Origin: Microvirga sp. VF16 | Lineage (GTDB): Bacteria; Pseudomonadota; Alphaproteobacteria; Rhizobiales; Beijerinckiaceae | Length of the DNA: 64,000 nt | Reading direction: 5' to 3' | Assembly (NCBI RefSeq): GCF_016864375.1 | Contig: NZ_CP069354.1 | Span: 4,065,501-4,129,500 of the forward strand | In this document: in pieces, positions 33,948 to 43,514 of the stretch | Numbering within the stretch: position 1 is the stretch's first letter | How the letters are laid out: each line of letters opens with the position of its first letter | The notes under the pieces: generated by a model | Seen by the model: the letters and a program-made list of their open reading frames with translations, nothing else | Told to the model about the DNA's origin: nothing | The model's database searches: none | Translations under genes and position numbers: made by a program

Positions 33948-34790
33948 ATGACAGCGGAAACCCGCCTCATTCCCGCTTGGCGGCTTCTGGATCGAGAGGG
34001 TCTTCATGCGCTCGTGGAGACACCAAGGCGCGGCCTACCCGAGGGCATCTTCCTTACCCCAGATCGTGCGCTGCACGAGATCAGTGTTGTCCCGCTGGTC
34101 ATGGCCGCCCGTCAGGTGATTGAACGGGCTATCGCACAAGGCGGCTTGCCCCTCACCGCAACCGGTGCCCTGTCACGGGTCGATACGCGAGCACTCTTTG
34201 ATCTGATCGACTGGCCCGACTATCCCAAGAATGAAGTCCTTGCCGTCAATCAGGTGCTGAATGAAGCCGATGCCCTGCCAATTCACATCACCCGCATCGT
34301 GCTCCAAGTGGCGGGCCTGCTGCGCCGTCGTGGAAAGATGCTGATCGCCACTAAGAAGGCTCAAGCCTTTCTGAACCCGAACGCATCCGCCGATCTCTTT
34401 GCGCTCTTGTTCGAGACTACCCTGTGGCGGGTCAGCCTCACCTATTTTGATCGGGCTCCGGTCGAGCACTGGCCGCAGGACCATATCGGCATTGTGCTCT
34501 GGTGTTTGTCCGTGGCGGCCAACAATTGGGCGGATGCCGATATGCTCGCCCAAGTCTGCACGGTACGCGACGAGCGTCTCGACCGTACAGTCAGGGACTT
34601 TTCTGGGCATGCCATGAGGAGCCGCGTGCTCCGCCCGCTCACGTGGTTGGGGCTGATGGAGATGGCCCGCCGAGATGATGAGGTCCAGGCCGACTGGATG
34701 CGGCCCTCCGTATTCCGGAAGACTGCCCTCTTCGATGCGGTGGTCGGATTCAAGGTCGAGGTGCCGGTGCGGACGGAAGCGGTCCACTGA
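33948..34790 (+). CDS. Hypothetical protein
   Basis: A 280-residue cytosolic protein with mixed alpha/beta character and no obvious motif. Segments such as PLVMAARQVIERAIAQGGLP, then ARRDDEVQADWMRPSVFRKT are well formed and codon use looks native, so it is a real gene. A winged-helix-like C-terminus is possible. Function unknown. Confidence 0.6.
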   Translation: MTAETRLIPAWRLLDREGLHALVETPRRGLPEGIFLTPDRALHEISVVPLVMAARQVIERAIAQGGLPLTATGALSRVDTRALFDLIDWPDYPKNEVLAVNQVLNEADALPIHITRIVLQVAGLLRRRGKMLIATKKAQAFLNPNASADLFALLFETTLWRVSLTYFDRAPVEHWPQDHIGIVLWCLSVAANNWADADMLAQVCTVRDERLDRTVRDFSGHAMRSRVLRPLTWLGLMEMARRDDEVQADWMRPSVFRKTALFDAVVGFKVEVPVRTEAVH

Positions 34791-34920
34791 GGAGCTTCAG
34801 GTAAAAGGGCGGGAGCGCTCCGCTCATATTGCCCTGCCGTCTCAAAACGGAGCAACCAAAGAAGCGAGTGAGTACGGCCTGACGGACACAGTCCGACTGC
34901 GCTTGCAGTATGAGGGGCAC

Positions 34921-35301
34921 ATGAGGGGACTACCAGAGAGATCGAGCCGATATAGCAGGCGTGATCCGCAGATCGAGGCGCAGAAGCTCAAACGCCGGTT
35001 TCAGGCTGTTTCGGATCGGAGCTTCCGCACCCGAGGTCCTCGCAAATTCAAACGCCGCTCCTGGGACAGGATCATCGTCGTTGCTAGGTTAGCCGCTGCC
35101 GCGATCTACATCTTCTACACTTGGGCTTGGAAATCGAACCTTTGGCTATCCGAGCAAGTGCGGCTCCAAGCGGCTTATATCACCGACTGCGCTTCGGCTC
35201 GTCGGTTGGGCATCGCACCTCTGTACAGGGGCTTTCCAGGGTACAGGGCGAGCCTGGACCGGGATGGTGACGGAATCGCCTGCGAGCCGTATCCGTTTTA
35301 G
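34921..35301 (+). CDS. Membrane-anchored excalibur-domain protein
   Basis: A 126-residue protein: basic N-terminal head, one membrane helix (IIVVARLAAAAIYIFYTWAW, about 55-75) and a C-terminal excalibur calcium-binding motif at about 93-126 (DCASARRLGIAPLYRG, then DRDGDGIACEP). The DxDxDG loop faces the periplasm. Calcium-dependent envelope or nuclease-related role is typical. GAGGGGC precedes ATG 34921. Confidence 0.8.
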   Translation: MRGLPERSSRYSRRDPQIEAQKLKRRFQAVSDRSFRTRGPRKFKRRSWDRIIVVARLAAAAIYIFYTWAWKSNLWLSEQVRLQAAYITDCASARRLGIAPLYRGFPGYRASLDRDGDGIACEPYPF

Positions 35302-35614
35302 AACGAACGTCTGATGGGATCAGAGAAGACCTCCGCTTTGCGGTATCCTGAGAAGGCCATCCAGCTTGCGGCAAAAAACTGGCTCATCTGCCATCGCGGG
35401 TATTCAGGGGCTTTCGCCGATGAGGAAGGCCGAGCGCTCGCGTTGATCGTGTTGGCCTTCTTGACGGACGGCTGGGTCTCATCGAGGTCAGGGTGAATGT
35501 CACCCCAGACATCGTTGATTATCAGCCGGATCGCTCGCAGAGCCTGGAAAGCAAGTTTGCTGGTATCCTGGGGCCGCTCTATCGCCGAGAGGCAAGCCCA
35601 GCCGCAGAGGCGGG
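35302..35614. other. Intergenic region, possible boundary of a nested insertion
   Basis: Only a weak 60-codon frame (35314-35496) is present. The genes to the right change in character, so an internal boundary may lie here. Confidence 0.4.
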
Positions 35615-36346
35615 TCAGAACACCCCCGATCCAGGCCGGTTGATGAAGCTGTTAAGAAGCTCCGCAGGGTCTGTGGACAGGCTTTCCGCTTGGATATCCA
35701 GCCCCCCACCGCGTCCGCCACGAGCTTCCAGTGCCTCTTTTTCGCGATGTGTGCGACCAACAAAATCACAAGGATCATAGGTGCAATAGAGCACTGGCGT
35801 CCCAGACTTGCGGTACTTGCCACGCTTCTTCGTCGGCTGCCAGTCATCTAGGAGGACGACCTCCAGTCCGTTGACGATCATGAGATTGACAGCACCCTTT
35901 TCGTCGCCGTTGTCCTTACGCTTGGTGAAATAGACAAGTTGCCCGATAAAATACTGCTTCCCAGGAGGGCTGGCGATGTGACCCAGACGAACGATCTCGA
36001 ACTCACCTGATGCCTGTGCATCGACGGCACCGGAATAAACTTTCTCGTAGATGGCGTACTCGTCGTCGGTCATGCCACCCTGAGCATGCTTCTTCTTGGC
36101 CCAACCGAAGAAGGTTTTTGGTTCGAGAAGCTGAACGACGCGCCACCACTCGTGATCGCCTTGGAGAGTGATGTTCTCATCACGGAGATAGACGAACAGT
36201 TTCACGGCAAGGTCAGATTGACCCTTCACGCCCGAAGCTGACTGAGTGTTGTCAAAGAAATGGGCGTTAATTACGGAAATTGCGCCAATGCGCGGGAGCT
36301 TCGACCAGGATGCGTCCTGGGAAGCCTTTTGAAGTTTTTTGGCCAT
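35615..36346 (-). CDS. Hypothetical protein
   Basis: A 243-residue soluble protein with aromatic, charged segments (GDHEWWRVVQLLEPKTFFGW, YFIGQLVYFTKRKDNGDEKG) and a variable C-terminus. No motif recognised. Upstream lies an AT-rich repeat region, so the gene may be recently acquired. Confidence 0.6.
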   Translation of the reverse strand: MAKKLQKASQDASWSKLPRIGAISVINAHFFDNTQSASGVKGQSDLAVKLFVYLRDENITLQGDHEWWRVVQLLEPKTFFGWAKKKHAQGGMTDDEYAIYEKVYSGAVDAQASGEFEIVRLGHIASPPGKQYFIGQLVYFTKRKDNGDEKGAVNLMIVNGLEVVLLDDWQPTKKRGKYRKSGTPVLYCTYDPCDFVGRTHREKEALEARGGRGGGLDIQAESLSTDPAELLNSFINRPGSGVF

Positions 36347-36465
36347 AATAGAGATAAAATAGTTTCAGTATAAAATCCTGGGCAGTTTCGTGAGGTTCAA
36401 GCTCGTTCCCGAACATCTCCTGCTCATTATTTGTATTGTAGAAGTTACCAACTTTGCTATGCAAT

Positions 36466-36522
36466 ATGTTTCTCATTAATAATACAAGAGCTAATAAGAA
36501 TAATATTATTAATGAGAAACAT
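36466..36522. repeat. Perfect 19-bp AT-rich inverted repeat
   Basis: ATGTTTCTCATTAATAATA at 36466-36484 is repeated inverted at 36504-36522 around a 19-base spacer. The whole is very AT-rich, unlike the surroundings. It could be a cruciform, recombination site, origin or regulatory element. Confidence 0.85.
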
Positions 36523-36539
36523 GTTTTCTCCGCTCAGAC

Positions 36540-37025
36540 GAGCGAATAATTGCGCTTTCGCACTTCGGCCTTTCGGCCTTCAGGAAAGCTAATAGGCGGA
36601 CCCTTGGCCTGCGGCCTCACGTCCTTTGATAAATTGGACGCCACGCCTTCAGCGCTCACGTCCTCAGCTAATAAACCGACCTGCACCCAGACGGGCTCAG
36701 GTCGGGCACGAAGTAAATACATTCCGGCCTTCGGCCTGAACGAACAAGTGCTCACGTCAGGAAGAGATACAGAACTAATACGTGAACGACAGAACGCCGC
36801 CTGGGTGTGAAAGGGGCCGGATAGGATTGAGCCAGCGCTAACAACCTACGCGCTGTTCCGTCTATTGAGGCGCTCCGCTAAACCCTGTTTCTGGTTGAAA
36901 GTCATCGAGGCTCTATATCAAGCGGCTTCATATCGCGACACCGGGTCCCAGATGCTGCTACTTGGTCCAGCAGGTTCCGGCCTTCACCCCGACCACCGCC
37001 TTGACGGAAACGCGGTTGCATAAGC
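36540..37025. other. Noncoding region with dispersed short repeats
   Basis: It contains GGCC-rich palindromes (CGGCCTTTCGGCC, GGCCTGCGGCC, CGGCCTTCGGCC), three copies of CTCACGTC (about 36615, 36654, 36752) and repeated CTAATA. No gene fits. Structured RNA or a cis-acting site is possible. Confidence 0.5.
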
Positions 37026-37030
37026 TGCCT

Positions 37031-37378
37031 TCAGAGCGCATCTAGTTCCTGATTGAAAGCAAGCTCATCGGCGCTATCCCAGAACCATACTCCAAGTAGT
37101 TCGACCCACTCGACGCGGCCTTCCATGCTCAACTGCTCAATGAGGTTCTCTACTTCAACTTTTTGCACGGCAGGCACAATGGCAAGGCTACCGTCGATCT
37201 CGATGCTATCATTGAAGACGAGCGCACAGGCGATCAGATCGTTCTTATCTTGAAATAAGAGACCCAGGACAGGCTGGCTCTCGGGCTCACAATTGAGGAG
37301 CTTGCGGCGACAGATGATGTCAATGACTTGATGATAGGTCTGTCCGCAAATAATCAGTTTCGGGGTACGATATTTCAT
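37031..37378 (-). CDS. Hypothetical protein
   Basis: A 115-residue alpha/beta protein (KYRTPKLIICGQTYHQVIDI, VEWVELLGVWFWDSADELAF). It lies 9 bp downstream of 37388-37999 on the same strand, so the pair is probably an operon. No family recognised. Confidence 0.6.
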   Translation of the reverse strand: MKYRTPKLIICGQTYHQVIDIICRRKLLNCEPESQPVLGLLFQDKNDLIACALVFNDSIEIDGSLAIVPAVQKVEVENLIEQLSMEGRVEWVELLGVWFWDSADELAFNQELDAL

Positions 37379-37387
37379 GAATTCCTT

Positions 37388-37999
37388 TCATAAGAGAATA
37401 GGCATTGGTTCGAGGTAGCGGCTAACGGCATTCTCGCTCAGTGGAGAGATCGTTTTCGGAGCGTTGCGTCGAGCCGCTATTGTGAGTTTCAGACTCTGAT
37501 ATCGCCTGGGTGGCAACGCGGTGAAAGCAAGCCGCGATGGCTGGACAATCGCGTAGATTTCGCCGCGCAACGTGGATGGCGTGATTGGCCGCAATGCAGT
37601 CGGCCATCGTGAGAACACTACCAGAAACTCATCGGGCGTCACAGGTCCCAGGGCAACGATCCCACGCATCATGCCGTCCTGGTTCAGCCAGACGCTCAGG
37701 GCAAGGTCGCGCCACCACCGATCTGTACGGCGGCGATAATCAACGACATTGCGTACCTCTACACGCCAAGACCAAAAGTCGGCGAACGATGACCGTGCAA
37801 GTTCGATCTCGACGACACAGAGGTTGCGAACTTCCCCTCTCATCATTCGGCGAGTGACACCGCCTGCATATCGGCGGGCGCATTTCTCGCACGCAAGTTG
37901 TCCGCATCGGTGATTAGTTCGACATATTCCACTCATACAATGATTTATCACCCGGAAGCGTTTTCGGCCTCCCCAATCTATTGAAAAGCAACGCCACAT
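37388..37999 (-). CDS. Hypothetical protein with Cys-rich zinc ribbon
   Basis: A 203-residue protein. At about 25-45 a CRTNHRCGQLACEKCARRYA segment gives C-x5-C-x4-C-x2-C, like the N-terminal zinc ribbon of rolling-circle replication or phage replication proteins. Further on, QDGMMRGIVALGPVTP sits where such proteins carry HxH, but the His residues are missing. It is probably DNA-binding; nuclease activity is not expected. The start is unsure, because no ribosome binding site is visible. Confidence 0.5.
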   Translation of the reverse strand: MWRCFSIDWGGRKRFRVINHCMSGICRTNHRCGQLACEKCARRYAGGVTRRMMRGEVRNLCVVEIELARSSFADFWSWRVEVRNVVDYRRRTDRWWRDLALSVWLNQDGMMRGIVALGPVTPDEFLVVFSRWPTALRPITPSTLRGEIYAIVQPSRLAFTALPPRRYQSLKLTIAARRNAPKTISPLSENAVSRYLEPMPILL

Positions 38000-38118
38000 A
38001 CCGCATTATCGAAGTGATAAGGCCGTTTGCTTCGCTCTGACGGCAATCCGTGCGAGCAGCAGTTTCCTGGCCAAAATTCTGATTAGTGGTAATCTGGGCT
38101 ATCAATACTGAGAAGCCA

Positions 38119-39075
38119 ATGACCGACCTTGTTGTTGCTGCGCATGCCCTTCCCTCACCTGACCTGATCAAGCTTGAACAAGACGCTGCCGAGATCGCCT
38201 CACATGCGCGCGCAGCCAATACTGTTCGCGCTTACCGGAATGACTGGGTACACTTTTCCTCATGGTGCCGCGATATGGGCCTCCAGGCGCTCCCTGCCCT
38301 GCCCCGGACCACCGCCCTCTACTTGTCGGCACATAAGAACCACTATGCCATGGCGACTCTCAATCGCCGCCTGTCCGCGATTGCAGCCGCCCACAGAATG
38401 GCTGATCACCCTTTCGACACTCGGTGTCGTGAAATCGCACTGGTAATGGACGGCCTACGACGCACTAAGACAGTCCGCCAGCGGCAGGTCACAGCGTTGA
38501 CCACGCCGCTCCTCAAGCGTGCTCTCGACAAGACATTTGAATCCCTAGCGGATCAGCGAGACCGGACTCTGATCCTGATCGGGATGGCCGGGGCTCTCCG
38601 TCGCTCTGAACTTGTCGCGCTTGAAGTCTCGGACCTGACATTCTCACCGGAGGGGGTGCGGCTCGTGATCCGACGCTCCAAAGGGGATCAGCATGGGGAA
38701 GGTCAAGTAATCGCTATCGGACGCACCAGTACAAACCTTTGTCCCGTCGCCAACTTGGAAGCCTACTTGGAGCGGGCGGGCATTACCGGGGGTCGTGTTT
38801 TCAGGGCCATCGACAGGCACGGCAATGTCAAAGCCGGTATGACGGACCAGAGTGTGGCCCTCATCGTCAAGAAGCTCACTGGCCGTGCAGGTCTTGAAGG
38901 CGACTATTCCGGCCACAGCCTGCGCGCTGGCTTCGCGACGCAAGCTGCTCGACGCGGAGTGGAAGAGCGAAAGATCGCTTCGACCACTCGCCATAAGAAT
39001 ATGGATGTGCTCCGCAGATACATCCGCGAGGGCAGCCTTTTTGCAAACGCGATTACTACTGAACTTGGATTATAA
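38119..39075 (+). CDS. Second tyrosine recombinase
   Basis: A 318-residue integrase: SAM-like N-terminal domain (ANTVRAYRNDWVHFSSWC) and catalytic domain with Arg in GALRRSEL, Lys in IRRSKGD, HSLRAGF (HxxR), TRHKNMD and the nucleophilic Tyr in RRYIREG. All five active-site residues are present. It is unlike the tRNA-Pro integrase at 51473, so it may have moved a nested segment including the ABC-3C operon. The upstream intergenic region is AT-rich. Confidence 0.88.
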   Translation: MTDLVVAAHALPSPDLIKLEQDAAEIASHARAANTVRAYRNDWVHFSSWCRDMGLQALPALPRTTALYLSAHKNHYAMATLNRRLSAIAAAHRMADHPFDTRCREIALVMDGLRRTKTVRQRQVTALTTPLLKRALDKTFESLADQRDRTLILIGMAGALRRSELVALEVSDLTFSPEGVRLVIRRSKGDQHGEGQVIAIGRTSTNLCPVANLEAYLERAGITGGRVFRAIDRHGNVKAGMTDQSVALIVKKLTGRAGLEGDYSGHSLRAGFATQAARRGVEERKIASTTRHKNMDVLRRYIREGSLFANAITTELGL

Positions 39076-39686
39076 TTCTAAGTACACGCAGTTCAGCCTG
39101 TAGCAGACAGTTTATATTATTGTTTTTCGCGTCGGTAACGTGCTTTGATAAATAGAATGTATGAAGCACGATTGTGTTTCGTCATCAGACATACGCTCAG
39201 AAGCTAATCTCGGGGTGACTTCGCCCCAAAACGACAACCGGGAAGATATCGAAGGCAAGGACGTGTGATGGCGTCAGCCGCCTGACCGGAGGTTATGAGG
39301 TAGGGCGACCGACGAGACGGACATCATCAGTTGACGCTTGTGCGGGGAGGCCCGTAACGGACTTGGTGAGAAACGGCTGCTCGGCGGAAAGGAATTTCTG
39401 CGAAAGGCACTTCACAAAGAGGAGAAGTGTGTCTTGAGACTGCTTTGACCCTTCTCCGCATACAGCCCGATCCCTCAACAGTCGGGCGTATGAGCTATGA
39501 TCATCCGATCATTAACCGTTTCGATCTTTAACACTCACCCGAGCGCAAGGTCCGTCGCGTGCGAAAGGGCTCTACGGAGCACACCCAGACGGGCAACCCC
39601 TAGCTCACCTCGTGGGACGGAGTGGATCGGAGATAGGGCTGCCCATGCTGGTATCGGGAAACCGCCAGCCGCTGAATAAACCCAGC
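39076..39686. other. Noncoding stretch after second recombinase
   Basis: No supported gene. The segment from 39107 to 39170 is AT-rich. Confidence 0.4.
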
Positions 39687-39869
39687 ATGCAGCTTGTTGA
39701 GCAATTCCGGACTCAGGGTACGAGAATTTGCGTTTATCTCCCCTTCCTGTCCTCATCATTATCCAGAGGACGGGAGGGGGAGAAACGCATCAAATCTTGG
39801 GTACGAGATGCACTCAAGAATCTGACTGATGAACTTCGAACAACTCATAGCTGGAGGACCGAAGTGTGA
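39687..39869 (+). CDS. Possible small protein, baeRF-like fragment
   Basis: A 60-residue frame (TRICVYLPFLSSSLSRGREG, then KRIKSWVRDALKNLTDEL) resembles the N-terminal start of bacterial archaeo-eukaryotic-release-factor-like proteins. If so it is only a fragment. No ribosome binding site. The region 39870-40207 shows no gene. Confidence 0.3.
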   Translation: MQLVEQFRTQGTRICVYLPFLSSSLSRGREGEKRIKSWVRDALKNLTDELRTTHSWRTEV

Positions 39870-40207
39870 GGGATCGCGATCCCGAACAACGCAGGTCATT
39901 CAGCGGATCGGGGATGCGACAGCAGCCCTGATCCCATAGATATTGACTTCCACAAGTCTGAAGTTGCGCCTTGAGCGAACCCGCAACAGGTCTGAGGCGT
40001 AACGGTGCGTACGGCTCCCACGCCGTGGGCGACCGTCTTCGATCTTGTTATACTTGGCGGATGCAAGAGAGATGTCCGTCAATCCGATCTCGATCAGGAC
40101 CGTCGCACGACATCCATCAGCACCATCCTCGGTCAGGAAGGCAGCGGCCCCTCGAAGATCGTCTCCTCGTACGACGTACAGGCGGCCACGCTGATTAGAT
40201 TCTAACC

Positions 40208-41986
40208 CTAGTCGAACCTGAAGCCGAAAAGCCCACCTGCTTCATCGTCAGTCAGGTGGACTGGAAGAACTGAGGCTTCGATCTCAGGTGCATCGGCAAG
40301 GTCGATCTTTCCGAACTCATCGCTGTTCAGGGTGACGATGTACTGACCGTTGATGCGCTCAGCAGTCGCTGCACCTACACCAAGCGCGGCGCGTACCTGT
40401 CTCGCATCAACGCCATCAAACAAGTGACTGTCGTGGACAACGAAACCGGGGCCACCCAGCCGCTCTGCAACGATCTCGCTGAGCATCATGTCGAAGCAAA
40501 AAATCTTCATCATGTCGATGCCGCCCAGATTACCACCGCCCTGAATCGAGATGCTGATCTCCGGACCATTTCTACCAGCAGTGATAATGAGGTTCCCTGT
40601 CCGATCATCATAGAGTTCGCCGATGACGTGATCTACCTTGACTGTTGCATTCTTGATGGCGGGTTCGTTCTTCTTGTAATCCTCCTGCAACCTAAGTTGA
40701 AGGTCAGCAGCCTCTAGCTTCTGCTGGGCGACATTGTTCTCAAGGATATTAGCGTTCTGGAGCTTCGTACGGAGTGTCTCGGCACGGCTTGTGATTGTTG
40801 CAAGCTCTTCATGCAAGCGGACTAAATCCTCAAATGCTCCCTTGCCATCCAGTACCTTTAGTAGCTGGGATTTGCGTTGATCCAGACCTGCGAGATCGGT
40901 CTGGAGTTCAGATTGTCTGCTGCGAGCATCCTCGATCTGCTGCTCAAGGTAGCGCCGACGATTTTCCGTGACAGATCGCTGAAATTGCTTGACCTCGTCG
41001 AACCTCCTGAGAGCCACTTGGGGAAGTTCGATCCCGGCTGCCGCGTAGAGTTTCTCGACGGCTGCATACGGCGGCGGCTGCTCTTCTTCGACCGAGCGAG
41101 AGAGATAAGCGATGGTCTCCTGAACAGACGCAAGCTCAAGAGTTTCGTCCGAAATTCGGTGCTTTAGACGTGCAACCTCGTCCGCCAACTCGCGGTAGCT
41201 CTCAAGAACCTCGAAGTTCGCGATCTGGACCTTGAGGCGCTCGATCCGTTCCTCTGTCCGGGCCAGTTCTGGCCTGATCTCCGCCGAGGTGCCGAACATT
41301 TCACCAAGTTCACCCTCTTTGATTGCTCGTCTCAGTGAAGTCAGTGTTTTCTTGCGCGCTCTCAGGTCCTGAATCTCGCGGGGTATCTGCCAGTCAAGCC
41401 CAAGTAGGTACGAAAGGTTTACCTGCCAGTCCCAGGGGTGTTGGAACAAGTTCTGCTTTTCGATAGAGCCAAAGCCTCCAGCTTTCCTCCGCCGGATGAA
41501 GTAGCCGATCAGCGAGCGGAATGTCGGAGCGAAGGGACCGTCGAACTCCGTACCCTCCCGGTTCGACGGCAGCGCAAACCAGAGATGACCAAGAAGGTTT
41601 CGCCATTCGTCCAAGCTTACGTACTGGGCACCGCTTTTGTCATCGCGACGTAGCGAGATGCCAAGCAAGGCAGGCGAGCCGTCTTGTGGAAGGAGAATTC
41701 TCCGATCATCTGCTCCACTTCGGGTGACGACAAGATCAACACCTTTGATGTTGAAGGTGCCTGAGAAGGTCTCGTTGATTAGTTCCGGCTTCTTGAAAAG
41801 CGATGTTTTGTCGGCATCTGCTCCGAGGAGGAAATGCAGTATCTCAATTATGCTCGTCTTTCCGGCACTGTTGCGTGTCTGCTTCTCCGTCGAGGATCGG
41901 GTGACATCCGCCAGGATAACGTTCAGCCCAGGGCGAAACGAGATCGCCTTGAAGCTTTCAATTGAACTGGATATCGACCTGATCAT
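40208..41986 (-). CDS. ABC-3C system ATPase (DUF2326, SMC-like)
   Basis: A 592-residue ABC/SMC-type ATPase. Walker A RNSAGKTSIIEILHFLLG at about 38-55, long coiled coil at about 205-440, and C-terminal half-domain with HDSHLFDGVD near 525. The C-terminus DUF2326 is the known ATPase of ABC-three-component conflict systems, where nucleotide-driven sensing of foreign or damaged DNA triggers an effector. Its ATG overlaps the stop of the middle-component gene, so translation is coupled. It is third in the operon 43181 to 40208. Confidence 0.88.
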   Translation of the reverse strand: MIRSISSSIESFKAISFRPGLNVILADVTRSSTEKQTRNSAGKTSIIEILHFLLGADADKTSLFKKPELINETFSGTFNIKGVDLVVTRSGADDRRILLPQDGSPALLGISLRRDDKSGAQYVSLDEWRNLLGHLWFALPSNREGTEFDGPFAPTFRSLIGYFIRRRKAGGFGSIEKQNLFQHPWDWQVNLSYLLGLDWQIPREIQDLRARKKTLTSLRRAIKEGELGEMFGTSAEIRPELARTEERIERLKVQIANFEVLESYRELADEVARLKHRISDETLELASVQETIAYLSRSVEEEQPPPYAAVEKLYAAAGIELPQVALRRFDEVKQFQRSVTENRRRYLEQQIEDARSRQSELQTDLAGLDQRKSQLLKVLDGKGAFEDLVRLHEELATITSRAETLRTKLQNANILENNVAQQKLEAADLQLRLQEDYKKNEPAIKNATVKVDHVIGELYDDRTGNLIITAGRNGPEISISIQGGGNLGGIDMMKIFCFDMMLSEIVAERLGGPGFVVHDSHLFDGVDARQVRAALGVGAATAERINGQYIVTLNSDEFGKIDLADAPEIEASVLPVHLTDDEAGGLFGFRFD

Positions 41987-42234
41987 GTACGTCTCTTCGC
42001 GGGCACGATTTTGTCCCCCTTAAGTTCCACGGCGTAAATCGCGTGTAAGAGGGTAAGTGAAAGGATGAACCAATCATATGAAAGCGGTGACGAGTTGGGG
42101 CGCGTAGCCCGCAAACTACGAACGTTCTGCCATATGTCTGAAACAGGCGCAGGTTCACTCAGGACGGAGAGGATATCTCCTCCAATCGAAATGAGTGCCC
42201 TGTCCTGTCGAATATGTTTACCCGGCAGGATCAT
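41983..42234 (-). CDS. ABC-3C system middle component (MC6-like)
   Basis: An 83-residue protein matching the middle-component 6 pattern: short N-terminus, then LSYDWFILSLTLLHAIYAVE and a basic tail. Middle components link the ATPase and effector. It overlaps both neighbours by 4 bp (ATGA), which shows a tight functional unit. Confidence 0.75.
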   Translation of the reverse strand: MILPGKHIRQDRALISIGGDILSVLSEPAPVSDIWQNVRSLRATRPNSSPLSYDWFILSLTLLHAIYAVELKGDKIVPAKRRT

Positions 42235-43181
42235 GCAGCTACTACCTTCGACGGATCGTCTTCAAAAATCGTACATTTCTCGAACAAGTGCGCGAGGAGA
42301 CTCCAAACTGCCACTTCTCGCGCTATGCCACGATGCTCGCCAAGGGCAAAGTCGTAGAGCCCATTCATGATTTCGTCCGATACAAACCCCTGCGCCTTGA
42401 GTTCTAGGTACTTCGTCTTGAACACGCCTGCCAGCCTTCCGTCTAGCATCGGGTCTGGATGATCAAGAAGATAGGTGCCGACGCGGCCAGCGCTTTGAAA
42501 GCCTTGCTTGAGCCTATAGCGATAAATTTCCGACAACTGATTGATGTCCAGCTTCTCTGCCGGAACTTCGATAGGTTGATCATCCCGTATCAATCCATCG
42601 TTCATTGCAGCCATCACGTCATTAATAGTTGACTGAACCTCCGGAAGTTGAATTTGACGGAAGTCGGCATCCGTAGCCGCATCGCCGATGAGGTCTTCGA
42701 TATCCTCGGGATCAAGGCTCAGGATTGCTTTCTCGAACTGGGCATGACCAAAGAGCTTCAACTGGCGATTCGCTTCGCCCTTCTGAATCTTCAGAACTTC
42801 ATTCGTTATCTGTGGTGGGATGGCTTTGACGAAATTCGTAACAAAAACCCACTCCTTCAGATCGGGCCAGTGCTTAACTGCCCCGTTGAAATCCTCTGCA
42901 ACTTTCGCGACCGCATGCGCCAGAGCGCTTGTCGATATGCCATCACCGCCGTTGGTGGCACCGTAGCAGGCGAAGATGGTCAATGGCTCATGAAGTAGGC
43001 CATCGCACTTTAGATCGCCATGAGAATAGTGAGCGGTCGCAGGTACGAAATTGTCCCCATGCACTTTGATCATCAGGGCACCGAGGAACTCTTGCAACAT
43101 GTCCCCACGGGAACGCCGCAGCTTCAGTTCCAGAGCATTAAGGAACGCGCGCCGCTTTACGGTCGTGAGTACTACTGCCAT
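42231..43181 (-). CDS. ABC-3C system effector/CTD protein with nuclease-like N-terminus
   Basis: A 316-residue protein. The N-terminal half (GDMLQEFLGALMIKVHG, then SHGDLKCDGLLHEPLTIFAC) has the GDxxxDG and following strand of restriction-endonuclease-like domains found in these systems. The C-terminal 120 residues form the helical ABC-3C partner domain that docks the ATPase. The usual Lys of PD-(D/E)xK is not evident, so cleavage needs testing. First complete gene of the operon; its promoter lies at 43182-43514. Confidence 0.78.
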   Translation of the reverse strand: MAVVLTTVKRRAFLNALELKLRRSRGDMLQEFLGALMIKVHGDNFVPATAHYSHGDLKCDGLLHEPLTIFACYGATNGGDGISTSALAHAVAKVAEDFNGAVKHWPDLKEWVFVTNFVKAIPPQITNEVLKIQKGEANRQLKLFGHAQFEKAILSLDPEDIEDLIGDAATDADFRQIQLPEVQSTINDVMAAMNDGLIRDDQPIEVPAEKLDINQLSEIYRYRLKQGFQSAGRVGTYLLDHPDPMLDGRLAGVFKTKYLELKAQGFVSDEIMNGLYDFALGEHRGIAREVAVWSLLAHLFEKCTIFEDDPSKVVAA

Positions 43182-43514
43182 TTTTGCCCCTAGAAATTCA
43201 CAATGGCACCGAGCAAGCTCTCTGCCTTCGCGTTTATGTCTGTTATATCATTGATCGCGGAGGAAACAATGCAAATTTCCCTCTTTGGATTCCAACTACT
43301 CACGCTATGACCAGACAGGACTTTGGACCATAGGACTTTCAGCTTAGCAGCGTGGCGACGGCGGATAGTCAGGGTCTTGCAATAGGACAATGTACCAGTC
43401 GAGCTTCGACGGCAAGATCGCTACTGTATAGCTCGTCTTGGTAAAGGGTTGGTAGCCTCAGAAACTGCTCGGGCGGGCAGATAAATACATCATATCCCCA
43501 GCCCCGGAGCCACC
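43182..43514. other. Promoter region between ABC-3C operon and 43515
   Basis: A weak 66-codon minus-strand frame (43190-43390, TTG start) ends 9 bp before the ABC-3C effector gene and could be a leader gene, but support is poor. Otherwise no gene. Confidence 0.35.

Noticed and set aside
36540..36810. CRISPR array
   Set aside because: The repeats are short, unequal in spacing and partly palindromic GGCC blocks; there are no regular spacers and no cas genes.
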